A stretch of 11,848 nt of DNA from Paracoccaceae bacterium. Its GTDB lineage: Bacteria > Pseudomonadota > Alphaproteobacteria > Rhodobacterales > Rhodobacteraceae. The notes under the pieces are model-generated. The model had not been told where the DNA came from. It made no database searches and saw nothing but the letters and a program-made list of their open reading frames with translations. The position numbers and the translations under genes were made by a program. The stretch lies in the NCBI GenBank assembly GCA_018647275.1, contig JABGTH010000316.1, positions 1 to 11,848 on the forward strand, given 5' to 3'. This document shows positions 1 to 6,421 of the stretch, piece after piece; the stretch's first letter is position 1; each line of letters starts with the position of its first letter.

Positions 1-152
1 CCTTTGGAGATACGCGCAAGGAACAAACCAACAAACGGAGCGAATGCAATTACCGACGCCCAGTAGTAGATGGTCCAACCACCCTGCCAACCAGCAAGTT
101 TGGAAATGACACTTTCTGCGTCGCCGTCAGCGCTCCATACAGTCATAGACAT
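1..152 (-). pseudogene. 5'-truncated BCCT-type transporter fragment, runs off the left edge
   Basis: Read on the minus strand from the ATG at 152, the frame gives about 50 residues to the window edge. It contains GGWTIYYWAS, then APFVGLFLARISKG. This resembles the TM8 and following loop of BCCT transporters (typically WTIFYWAWWISW, then PFVGxFIARISRGR), which carry glycine betaine, choline or DMSP. In the family this motif lies roughly 300 or more residues from the N-terminus. Here the frame is closed by a stop near 246, no ribosome binding site precedes the ATG, and the HIT gene and its terminator lie just upstream, so there is no room for the N-terminal half. The Trp residues that normally follow YW are replaced (Ser, Val, Phe), which hints at decay or a divergent substrate. 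The position after dmdA-acuI would suit a DMSP importer, but this piece alone should not work as one. The family call rests on about 25 residues. Confidence 0.5.
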
Positions 153-244
153 TGCAGGCAATGCAATGCCCGACGCCCGTAAACAAGCTAGACAGCGCGA
201 ACATTTTCGAATCTCAGGACCAAATTTACCTAGCCTTTTTACCT

Positions 245-278
245 AAAAAAAGCTGCACCTGCGTGACACAGATACAGC
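245..278 (-). terminator. Rho-independent terminator after the HIT gene
   Basis: On the minus strand, GCTGTATCTG (278-269) pairs with CAGGTGCAGC (261-252). This gives 10 bp including two G-U pairs, a 7-nt loop, and then seven T residues (251-245). It lies 35 bases past the HIT stop codon. In the other direction the hairpin has no T tract, so the orientation is clear. It probably ends the dmdA-acuI-HIT transcript. Confidence 0.8.
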
Positions 279-313
279 CCAATTCGATCCATGCAGAGAC
301 GCGTTTTTTTGGA

Positions 314-733
314 TCAGACTATAGCCGCTGCAATCGCAGCACCATGCGCTTTTATCGCATCCATATCGCCCATCACACCCGGACCGCGCAAAGATACGCC
401 CTCATGGCGTGGATGAATGTGGAAATGTAGGTGGAAAATCTCTTGACCACCCGCTGCCTCGTTAAATTGCTGCAGCGTGATACCATCAGCGTTAAATGCA
501 ACCTTGGCAGCATTTGCCACCTTTTTGACCGTAGCCATCACAGCCGCCAATTGGGAGTCAGCAGCATCTAGAATATTACGACAAGGGGTTTTGGGAATTA
601 CCAGACAATGCCCGTCAGAGCGGGGCATAATGTCCATGATGCAAAGAGTTTCATCGTCTTCATAAACTTTGAAACTTGGGATCTCGCCACGCAAAATTTT
701 GGCGAGGATGTTCTGGTCATCATAAGCAGTCAT
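314..733 (-). CDS. HIT family (histidine triad) protein
   Basis: A 139-residue cytoplasmic HIT-domain protein of usual length for the Hint-type branch, whose members hydrolyse nucleoside phosphoramidates or other AMP-linked compounds. The N-terminal ILRGEIPS (13-20) is typical. The triad signature is NEAAGGQ (91-97) followed by HLHFHIHP (101-108), with H101, H103 and H105; by family knowledge H103 is the likely nucleophile. I chose ATG at 733 because GGAG (743-740) lies six bases upstream; the frame also allows a TTG four codons earlier. It follows acuI by 39 bases in the same direction, so cotranscription is likely, and the terminator at 245-278 follows it. The ribosome binding site lies inside a 13-bp hairpin, which suggests that its translation depends on ribosomes finishing acuI. 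A role in DMSP metabolism is not shown by the sequence. Confidence 0.9.
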   Translation of the reverse strand: MTAYDDQNILAKILRGEIPSFKVYEDDETLCIMDIMPRSDGHCLVIPKTPCRNILDAADSQLAAVMATVKKVANAAKVAFNADGITLQQFNEAAGGQEIFHLHFHIHPRHEGVSLRGPGVMGDMDAIKAHGAAIAAAIV

Positions 734-763
734 GAGGGTCTCCAATATCTATTGAAGACCCTC
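734..763 (-). promoter_or_regulatory. Intercistronic hairpin that hides the HIT ribosome binding site
   Basis: The arms 734-746 (GAGGGTCTCCAAT) and 751-763 (ATTGAAGACCCTC) form 13 bp around a 4-base loop. The single imperfect pair is a G-U wobble in the minus-strand transcript. The GGAG of the HIT gene (743-740) is inside the stem, and the stem ends directly against the HIT start codon (733). No T tract follows, so it is a poor terminator. The acuI stop codon lies only nine bases before the hairpin, so a terminating ribosome would disturb it. Translational coupling is the simplest reading. Confidence 0.6.
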
Positions 764-772
764 TTAAACTGA

Positions 773-1762
773 TCAGGCGTTCACATCTACAACAACACGG
801 CCTTTTACTTGGCCTTTGAGGATATCAGCACCAAGCGCTGGTAGATCAGACAACACAGCCGGCTGAACCATTGCATCCAGTTTGTCCATTGGCAGGTCTT
901 TGGCAATACGACCCCACGCACGAACGCGGTTATCGTATGGCTGCATAACTGAATCGATGCCCAAAAGGTTCACACCACGCAACAAGAACGGGATGACAGT
1001 TGTTGGCAAAGCAGCGCCACCAGCCAAACCAACGGCTGCAACAGACGATCCATATTTCATTTGGCCCAAAACGCGTGCCAGCATCTCGCCGCCCACAGCA
1101 TCAACGCAACCGCCCCATGTTTCAGCTTCCATCGGGCGTTTAATCGCCTCGTTCAGTTCTTCACGGGCAACGACCTGTGTAGCACCCAGTGATTTCAGGT
1201 AATCGCCTGTTTCTGGACGTCCTGTAACGCCGGCAACTTCATGACCCAACGCGGCCAAGATAGCAGTTGCGACAGAACCAACACCACCTGCAGCGCCAGT
1301 GACCAAAACGGGACCGTCTTTAATACCGTGATCTTCCAACGCCATGACAGACAACATCGCTGTGAAACCGGCAGTACCCACAGCCATCGCCTGACGTGTA
1401 TCCAAACCTGCAGGCAGTGGAACAAGCCAATCGGCCTTAACGCGCGCCTTTTGGGCATAGCCACCCCAGTGCACTTCACCAACGCGCCAACCGGTTAGAA
1501 CAACCTTGTCGCCTGCTTTGTAACGTGGGTCTTCAGAGCTTTCGACAGTCCCTGCAAAATCGATACCGCCAACGTGTGGATAGTTCCGAACCAATCCGCC
1601 GCCCTTGGCGCTCAGGCACAAGCCGTCCTTGTAGTTCACAGTTGAGTATTCAACCGCAACCAAAACATCACCCGCAGGCAATTGATCCATATCCATCTGC
1701 TCAATTGCAGCTGAAGCCAAACCGCTTTCTTCGTCTTTGTTCATTACCAAAGCGTTAAACAT
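773..1762 (-). CDS. acuI: Acryloyl-CoA reductase (NADPH), AcuI/YhdH family
   Basis: A 329-residue medium-chain dehydrogenase/reductase of the zinc-free AcuI/YhdH type. It reduces acryloyl-CoA to propionyl-CoA with NADPH, which removes a toxic intermediate of DMSP and acrylate metabolism. The N-terminal catalytic domain contains STVNYKDGL (40-48) and PHVGGIDFAG (62-71). The Rossmann fold starts at VTGAAGGVGS (154-163), and TGRPE (180-184) fits the NADP phosphate site. Length is as expected for the family. The start is supported by GGGAG six bases before the ATG. It lies 49 bases after dmdA in the same direction, the dmdA-acuI order known from roseobacters, so the two are probably cotranscribed. 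Other YhdH-like quinone oxidoreductase annotations are possible from sequence alone, but the neighbourhood favours AcuI. Confidence 0.92.
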   Translation of the reverse strand: MFNALVMNKDEESGLASAAIEQMDMDQLPAGDVLVAVEYSTVNYKDGLCLSAKGGGLVRNYPHVGGIDFAGTVESSEDPRYKAGDKVVLTGWRVGEVHWGGYAQKARVKADWLVPLPAGLDTRQAMAVGTAGFTAMLSVMALEDHGIKDGPVLVTGAAGGVGSVATAILAALGHEVAGVTGRPETGDYLKSLGATQVVAREELNEAIKRPMEAETWGGCVDAVGGEMLARVLGQMKYGSSVAAVGLAGGAALPTTVIPFLLRGVNLLGIDSVMQPYDNRVRAWGRIAKDLPMDKLDAMVQPAVLSDLPALGADILKGQVKGRVVVDVNA

Positions 1763-1776
1763 CTATCTCTCCCGTC

Positions 1777-1792
1777 GCAGGCAAGAACCTGC
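1777..1792. other. Small hairpin between dmdA and acuI
   Basis: GCAGG (1777-1781) and CCTGC (1788-1792) form a 5-bp GC-rich stem around a 6-base loop. A second short palindrome, TGTTC-AAA-GAACA (1798-1810), lies next to the dmdA stop codon. Neither is followed by a T tract. They may mark an mRNA processing or stability element within the dmdA-acuI transcript, or be chance. Confidence 0.35.
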
Positions 1793-1811
1793 ATTATTGT
1801 TCAAAGAACAC

Positions 1812-2915
1812 TCAAATCCAAAATTGTTCGCGCACCAGCGCAGGACGCATACCGTCCGGTGTTTCCACCTCAAGATCAGTACCAGGATCCCAATGGGTCA
1901 TGCGCACCATACCAATGGCAACATTCACATCAAAATCTGGCGACCAAGCGGCTGACGTCACTTTGCCAACCTTCTTACCGTTGGCCCAAAGTTGCCAATA
2001 CCGATCACATGGCGGAACCGGTGGTCCTGCAATCTCAATCGGCTGTAGCTGCTGCACAGGACCCTCTTTGGCAACACGCAACAACGCATCACGGCCAATA
2101 CAGCCAATCGCAGTCTGCGTGTCACAGAAACGACCCAAACCACATTCATGAGGTGTGTTATCGTCTGTCATGTCATTGCCATAGGACAACAACCCACCCT
2201 CAATCCGTTCAATCAAGTTTGGGCAACCCGCACGCACGTCCAAGTCATCACCGACGGCAAACAAAGCATTCCACAGCGGCATGCCAATATCGCCACCCTC
2301 AACGTAGATTTCAAAACCACCCTGCTTGGAATAACCCGAACGGGCAATCGCCATCTCGCGGCCTTCAAAGTCAAACCAGTCGAAGCGGAAGAAACGAATG
2401 TCGCGAATTCGTTCACCGAACACACGCACCAAAAGGTCTTCAGCCTTCGGACCCTGAACAGCCAATGGGCTGACATCAGGCTCGTCAACCAAAACATCCA
2501 AACGATAACCGTTGGCAATGCCTTTGACCCAATACAACAGGTCACTGTCTGCAATAGAAATCCACCAGCGGTCTTCTGCCAGCTTTAGGCAGACAGGATC
2601 GTTCAGCATGCCGCCTGTCTCATCGACGATAGGCACATAATAGCATTGACCTGGCAACATACGGCGCAAATCGCGCGGCGTTAGCATCTGCATAAGGCGC
2701 CCAGCATCTGGACCACGCAATTCGACCTGACGTTCAACCGATACATCCCAGACCTGAACGTGGTCTTTGAGGTGACGATAATCGGCCTCAACGCTTTCAA
2801 AGACCGTTGGCAACAACATGTGGTTGTAAACGGTGTAGGCTTTTACGCCAGCCGCTTCGACACCGTCAGAAAACGGTGTGCGGCGCAGGCGACGTGAAGG
2901 GGAAAGAAGTGCCAT
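1812..2915 (-). CDS. dmdA: Dimethylsulfoniopropionate (DMSP) demethylase
   Basis: A 367-residue member of the glycine cleavage T-protein/aminomethyltransferase fold. DmdA transfers a methyl group from DMSP to tetrahydrofolate, giving methylmercaptopropionate, the first step of DMSP demethylation. The sequence follows known DmdA closely: KAYTVYNHMLLP near the start, HVQVWDVSVERQVELRGPD, LMQMLTPRDLR, YVPIVDETGGMLNDPV, SIADSDLL, VSPLAVQGPKAEDL, ARSGYSKQGGFE, and AGCPNLIERIEGGLLSYGND. This conservation separates it from generic GcvT or sarcosine-type paralogues. Length matches the family (about 365-370). GGAG eight bases before the ATG supports the start. acuI follows at 49 bases. An inverted repeat (2952-2967) sits upstream as a possible operator. 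The enzyme is cytoplasmic. Confidence 0.95.
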   Translation of the reverse strand: MALLSPSRRLRRTPFSDGVEAAGVKAYTVYNHMLLPTVFESVEADYRHLKDHVQVWDVSVERQVELRGPDAGRLMQMLTPRDLRRMLPGQCYYVPIVDETGGMLNDPVCLKLAEDRWWISIADSDLLYWVKGIANGYRLDVLVDEPDVSPLAVQGPKAEDLLVRVFGERIRDIRFFRFDWFDFEGREMAIARSGYSKQGGFEIYVEGGDIGMPLWNALFAVGDDLDVRAGCPNLIERIEGGLLSYGNDMTDDNTPHECGLGRFCDTQTAIGCIGRDALLRVAKEGPVQQLQPIEIAGPPVPPCDRYWQLWANGKKVGKVTSAAWSPDFDVNVAIGMVRMTHWDPGTDLEVETPDGMRPALVREQFWI

Positions 2916-2951
2916 CAGATTTTCTCCGAACTGAGGACAAGATACAGCGCA

Positions 2952-2967
2952 GTTTATTCACATAAAC
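2952..2967. promoter_or_regulatory. Inverted repeat upstream of dmdA, possible operator
   Basis: GTTTAT (2952-2957) and ATAAAC (2962-2967) are exact inverted repeats with a 4-base spacer. They lie 36 bases before the dmdA start, in the 81-base gap to the DUF1326 gene. The size and symmetry fit a dimeric regulator site. No regulator can be assigned, and it does not match the repeats next to the nearby GntR gene. Confidence 0.4.
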
Positions 2968-2986
2968 CGACCGCCACATCCCATTG

Positions 2987-3014
2987 AAAAAAAGACTTAA
3001 GGCTTTGGGCCCTT
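2987..3014 (-). terminator. Possible terminator at the end of the DUF1326 gene
   Basis: On the minus strand a short imperfect hairpin (AAGG at 3014-3011 with CCTT at 3002-2999) overlaps the end of the gene. A run of seven T residues (2993-2987) follows. The stem is weak, so termination may be partial. If real, it makes dmdA a separate transcription unit from DUF2182-DUF1326. Confidence 0.4.
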
Positions 3015-3704
3015 CCAATCGATTGGACAAATTTCGGCAGACATATTGTCGAAATCCCAAACGCGGCCATAGTCCCGCACCTTAGAGCGTAGGCCCTTAG
3101 CAGCAATGATATCAGGACCCATCCAGTATTTAGAGTTGGACACCATAACAGGATGATCCGGGGATTTTCCCGTCAGCATCTCGATCTCACCTTGGATTTT
3201 ACGACCAATGGTGATGCCACGTTTATTGCCTTCACGCGTGATCTCAACTGGTGCACGTTCCGCGCCAATAATCTCAGACACCAACATCGTGAACAAACCA
3301 GTCGTACCACCTGCTGCACCGCTGAATATTTGCAAAATGCCGTTGTAAGCTTTGCCGCTTGCGCGCTCATCTACATAGGCAGCAACTTTCCAGTTCCCTT
3401 CGCCCATGCGGCCCGGAATGTCTACCAACAGACCAACGTTCAAACCTGACAGGTCTTCGCCTTCATAGTGGCCTTCATCAATTGCGATGGCCATCCATGC
3501 GTGGCAATGGCCCTCGGTGGGTGGGTGACCGCCCAAAGAAACAACGCATGGGCAAAAAACGGTGCATGAGCAGTTCAAGAACAGCTCGCCTTTGATCGCC
3601 CAATTGGTCGGTGTCATTTGACGGCGGCCCGGGTTGGGCATCCGTTGATCAATACGCTGACTAATAGGCAGCTTATCTGAATCCTTACGACGCGTTACAG
3701 CCAT
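2997..3704 (-). CDS. DUF1326 domain-containing protein
   Basis: A 235-residue protein of unknown function with the hallmark DUF1326 beginning: NWAIKGELFLNCSC, then TVFCPC. This gives a C45-x-C47-x3-C51-x-C53 cluster, followed by GHCHAW (65-70). The cysteines and histidines look like a soft-metal site, but this is inference. There is no obvious signal peptide or membrane segment. The start at 3704 is supported by a GGAGG inside the upstream gene; a later Met (M30), nearer the usual start of homologues, has no ribosome binding site. It begins one base after the DUF2182 stop codon, so the two are almost certainly cotranscribed and translationally coupled. The families often occur as neighbours, which suggests a joint function. 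No catalytic activity can be named. Confidence 0.85.
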   Translation of the reverse strand: MAVTRRKDSDKLPISQRIDQRMPNPGRRQMTPTNWAIKGELFLNCSCTVFCPCVVSLGGHPPTEGHCHAWMAIAIDEGHYEGEDLSGLNVGLLVDIPGRMGEGNWKVAAYVDERASGKAYNGILQIFSGAAGGTTGLFTMLVSEIIGAERAPVEITREGNKRGITIGRKIQGEIEMLTGKSPDHPVMVSNSKYWMGPDIIAAKGLRSKVRDYGRVWDFDNMSAEICPIDWKGPKP

Positions 3705-3705
3705 C

Positions 3706-4536
3706 TTATCCTCCGATTAAATAAGGTGATGCGATCACAAGCAATCCGCCTGCAATAAGGGCCACACCCATTGGTTTCGTTATAACATGCCCGATTTGGG
3801 GCAACTTTTCTAGAACCATGAATAGGGTCGCGGCCCCCATCCAAAGCAAACTCATGACGCCGCCGACAAAACCCAAGACCATAAAGCCCCAGCAACAGCC
3901 AACGCAAAACGCCCCAAGACCAAGGCCCATGCGTACCCCGCCGCCAAATCCGGTTTTCCAGTGGCCCAAGAAATACATCATTGGGGAATGGCAAACGCCG
4001 TGGCAGATTTCTTTGGCGCGAGTGAACTGGAACAATCCAACAGCGATCAACAATCCGGCGGTTATCCAACGCGATGTCGCAATGCCCAGCAGATCGATAA
4101 TACCCGCATAAAGCAGAGCAATTTGAACACCTGCAATCAAGGCTGCAAACGCCACCCAAACCACGAAATACCCCAAAATCACGCCTATGAACCCAGCGCG
4201 CGTGCCATCGGCGGACGCCATCAAGTCTTCATAACTGCGCAAGGTCGGCACCATGGTTGGCAACATCATCGCCGCCATCATGATAGCCCACATCGCAAAC
4301 ACAGGCCCAAAGCGGGTCATCGCCATGTCACTCATCATCGGATCCATCATACGCATCTTCTGCGCCATCATGTTGGGGCGGCCCAATAGGTCCAATCCCA
4401 TATCTATACTCATCATATACATCATCCACCATGACCCAAGGATCACGGCAAAGAAGAACAACCATAGTGTGGAACGCAGTATGTGAGGCATCGCAAAACT
4501 CATCGATTGGTGGCGACTCAAAGCTAGTCTTGCCAT
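3706..4536 (-). CDS. DUF2182 membrane protein with Met-rich segment
   Basis: A 276-residue multi-pass inner-membrane protein matching the DUF2182 family (predicted metal-binding integral membrane proteins): MWAIMMAAMMLPT (82-94), then KEICHGVCHSP (175-185) and CVGCCWG (211-217). Between the first hydrophobic segment and MWAIMM lies a Met-rich stretch with 14 Met in residues 38-73, including M-M and M-x-M pairs. The conserved cysteines, histidines and extra methionines suggest binding of a soft metal such as copper(I), but no function is established. The start is uncertain: neither the ATG at 4536 nor the next in-frame ATGs (codons 12 and 16) have a clear ribosome binding site. The gene diverges from the GntR gene across 48 bases packed with repeats, so that regulator may control it. 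DUF1326 follows after one base. Confidence 0.85.
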   Translation of the reverse strand: MARLALSRHQSMSFAMPHILRSTLWLFFFAVILGSWWMMYMMSIDMGLDLLGRPNMMAQKMRMMDPMMSDMAMTRFGPVFAMWAIMMAAMMLPTMVPTLRSYEDLMASADGTRAGFIGVILGYFVVWVAFAALIAGVQIALLYAGIIDLLGIATSRWITAGLLIAVGLFQFTRAKEICHGVCHSPMMYFLGHWKTGFGGGVRMGLGLGAFCVGCCWGFMVLGFVGGVMSLLWMGAATLFMVLEKLPQIGHVITKPMGVALIAGGLLVIASPYLIGG

Positions 4537-4584
4537 TTAAATGCCAGACAATTAAATAACTGACAAACATTAAATGTAAGACAT
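4537..4584. promoter_or_regulatory. Divergent control region with three TTAAATnnnnGACA repeats
   Basis: Three direct repeats occur: TTAAAT at 4537-4542, 4552-4557 and 4570-4575, each followed after four bases by GACA (4547-4550, 4562-4565, 4580-4583). Their spacing is 15 and 18 bases. Two of them contain near-palindromic cores, CATTTAAATG (4534-4543) and ACATT-A-AATGT (4567-4577 region). The array fills the whole gap between the DUF2182 and GntR starts and touches both start codons. Autoregulation by the GntR protein and joint control of DUF2182-DUF1326 is the simplest reading. Confidence 0.5.
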
Positions 4585-5316
4585 ATGAAAATTGATCCAA
4601 ACAGCAATGCTGACCTGTCGGCCCAAATCGCCAAATCGATCCGTGATGCAATCATCTCGGGCGACTTGATTGTCGACCAACGCCTGCCCTCAGAGGCCGA
4701 GCTGTCAGATCAATTCGACGTCTCACGCCCCACCGTGCGCGAAGCGCTCAAACGGCTGGCTGCGCAATCCCTGATCCGCACACAACGGGGTGCGACAGGC
4801 GGTGCTTTCGTCAACAAACTTAGCTTTGAAGAAGCATATCCCCAGCAAATTACCACCTCTACACTGCTGCTATCCATGAACGCCGTCAGCTTTGAAACCG
4901 CGTGTGAGGCGCGCTACACCCTTGAACGCTCTTGCGCGCCCCTATCTGCACTGCGCCGCACCGCCGATCATCTTGCGACCATGCGTGCCGAAATCCACCG
5001 TCAATCCCAACCGGGGCTTACGGACGAGGCATTCTGCGCCTCAGACGTAGCATTTCACCGTGCGCTTGTTGATGGCGCTGGCAATCCGGTGCTTAGCTAT
5101 CAATTGGCGGGTGCCGTTGAGGCGATGCAGCCTTTGATGAACATGATCACCTTCTCTGCACGGGATCGGGCCAAGATCATCGAACTGCACACCGCACTTG
5201 CCGACGCGCTTGAGGCCAACAATGCCATTGGCGTCGACACCGCATTGGCAGGACTGGAAAGCTACACCACCAATTTGGCAAAGTCCGTCATGGAAAAGCG
5301 CAAGAACAAAGCTTAG
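4585..5316 (+). CDS. GntR family transcriptional regulator, FCD (FadR) subfamily
   Basis: A 243-residue DNA-binding regulator. The N-terminal winged helix (about 11-77) has the GntR signature: IRDAIISGDL, RLPSEAELSDQFDVSRPTVR, ALKRLAAQSLI, RGATGGAFV. The C-terminal all-helical FCD ligand domain (about 100-230) carries EARYTLE, DVAFH (D154, H158) and LHTAL (H202). The last metal-binding His usual in FCD domains seems to be replaced near Y227, so metal binding may be altered. The ligand is unknown. It diverges from DUF2182-DUF1326, with dmdA beyond them; GntR regulators near dmdA are known in roseobacters, so control of DMSP genes is possible but not shown. The ATG at 4585 has no clear Shine-Dalgarno sequence, and a repeat abuts it. 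Confidence 0.9.
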   Translation: MKIDPNSNADLSAQIAKSIRDAIISGDLIVDQRLPSEAELSDQFDVSRPTVREALKRLAAQSLIRTQRGATGGAFVNKLSFEEAYPQQITTSTLLLSMNAVSFETACEARYTLERSCAPLSALRRTADHLATMRAEIHRQSQPGLTDEAFCASDVAFHRALVDGAGNPVLSYQLAGAVEAMQPLMNMITFSARDRAKIIELHTALADALEANNAIGVDTALAGLESYTTNLAKSVMEKRKNKA

Positions 5317-5401
5317 ACTTGAAACACTCGGCATGGTCCGTCTATGCGCAGCCTGTGAACTGACCGACGGGTTAGGCACCCACCTCAAGGAAAGCGTCCT
5401 C

Positions 5402-6328
5402 ATGGCTACCAAAACCACACTGCACCCGCGCAATCAGCACCGCGAAGGATATGATTTCACGCGCTTAGTGGCTGACACTCCCGCGCTTGAGGCCTTCACA
5501 ACGCTGAACCCAAAGGGGCAAACGACCATCAGCTTTCAGGACCCAATGGCGGTTCGGATGCTCAATCGGGCGCTCCTCAAAACACATTACGGCGTTGAAA
5601 ACTGGGACATCCCTGAAAACGCCCTGTGCCCACCGATCCCTGGGCGCGTGGACTATATCCACTGCCTTGCCGATCTGCTTGGTGGTGATAACAAGAAACA
5701 AATCCCGCGTGGGCCAAAATACAAAGCGCTCGACATCGGAACCGGTGCCAGCTTGGTCTATCCGCTGATTGGCCAAAGCGAATATGGTTGGGAATTTACG
5801 GGCACCGATATTGACCCCGTCGCGATCACATCCGCCAAACAGATTTGCGACCGCAACACCCTGAACATCCCGCTTAGACTGCAAACCAATCGCGAGGATA
5901 CGCTCAAAGGCGCGATCCAAACGGGTGACAGGTTCCACGTCATCCTGTGCAATCCGCCGTTTCATTCCTCAATGGAAGAAGCCAACAGAGGGACGCAACG
6001 CAAGTGGCGCAACCTTGGCAAAGGAAAGTCGTCGACCCTCAATTTTGGTGGGCAAAACACAGAACTTTGGTGTCCGGGCGGTGAGGTCAGGTTTATCTCT
6101 AACATGATTGAGCAAAGCAAATCCTTCACCAAACAATGTCTTTGGTTCACCTCACTGGTGTCGAAAAAAGACAACCTGCCACTGCTTTTGAACAACCTTG
6201 AAAGAGCAGGAATTGCCGATTTCAAAGTTGTTGAGATGGCGCAGGGGCAAAAGGTAAGTCGTTTCATCGCATGGACCTACATCCAAAAACACAAACGACC
6301 CGCGTTTATGAATGGCAGCATGAAATAA
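5402..6328 (+). CDS. rlmF: 23S rRNA (adenine(1618)-N6)-methyltransferase
   Basis: A 308-residue S-adenosylmethionine-dependent methyltransferase, the same length as E. coli RlmF (YbiN), which methylates A1618 of 23S rRNA. Family landmarks run throughout: LHPRNQHREGYD (7-18), NWDIPENALCPPIPGR (67-82), the SAM-binding DIGTGAS (111-117), YPLIGQSEYGWEFTG (120-134), the catalytic NPPFH (184-188), LNFGGQNTELWCPGGEV (213-229), and EMAQGQKVSRFIAWT (278-292). The ATG at 5402 is preceded by AAGGA about ten bases upstream and matches the E. coli N-terminus; the frame is open further upstream, but that part overlaps the GntR gene and is not coding-like. It lies 85 bases after GntR and may have its own promoter. 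RlmF is best known from gammaproteobacteria, so its origin here deserves checking. Confidence 0.95.
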   Translation: MATKTTLHPRNQHREGYDFTRLVADTPALEAFTTLNPKGQTTISFQDPMAVRMLNRALLKTHYGVENWDIPENALCPPIPGRVDYIHCLADLLGGDNKKQIPRGPKYKALDIGTGASLVYPLIGQSEYGWEFTGTDIDPVAITSAKQICDRNTLNIPLRLQTNREDTLKGAIQTGDRFHVILCNPPFHSSMEEANRGTQRKWRNLGKGKSSTLNFGGQNTELWCPGGEVRFISNMIEQSKSFTKQCLWFTSLVSKKDNLPLLLNNLERAGIADFKVVEMAQGQKVSRFIAWTYIQKHKRPAFMNGSMK

Positions 6329-6421
6329 TCTCTCCTGCTCCTCGATAACCAATGCTGTAGAGATGAAAGCGCCCATGCAGGGGCACTCACGCGTAATCTG
6401 TCTTTGATTAATTCAACTCGA

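Noticed and set aside
1859..2473. Long plus-strand frame (204 codons) antisense to dmdA
   Set aside because: It lies entirely within the clearly coding dmdA and has a low-complexity Gln/His/Ser-rich composition typical of a shadow frame.
3961..4389. His-rich plus-strand frame opposite DUF2182
   Set aside because: The His-rich sequence is the complement of ATG (Met) codons in DUF2182, so it is an artefact of that gene.
5198..5401. N-terminal extension of the rlmF frame
   Set aside because: It overlaps the GntR gene, matches no RlmF N-terminus, and the ATG at 5402 has a ribosome binding site and the family length.
5465..5965. Minus-strand frame of 166 codons inside rlmF
   Set aside because: It is antisense to a well-conserved gene and shows no recognisable domain.
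6365..6385. GC-rich GCCC/GGGC hairpin between rlmF and the convergent membrane gene
   Set aside because: The stem is only four bases and there is no T tract on either strand, so I do not call a terminator.
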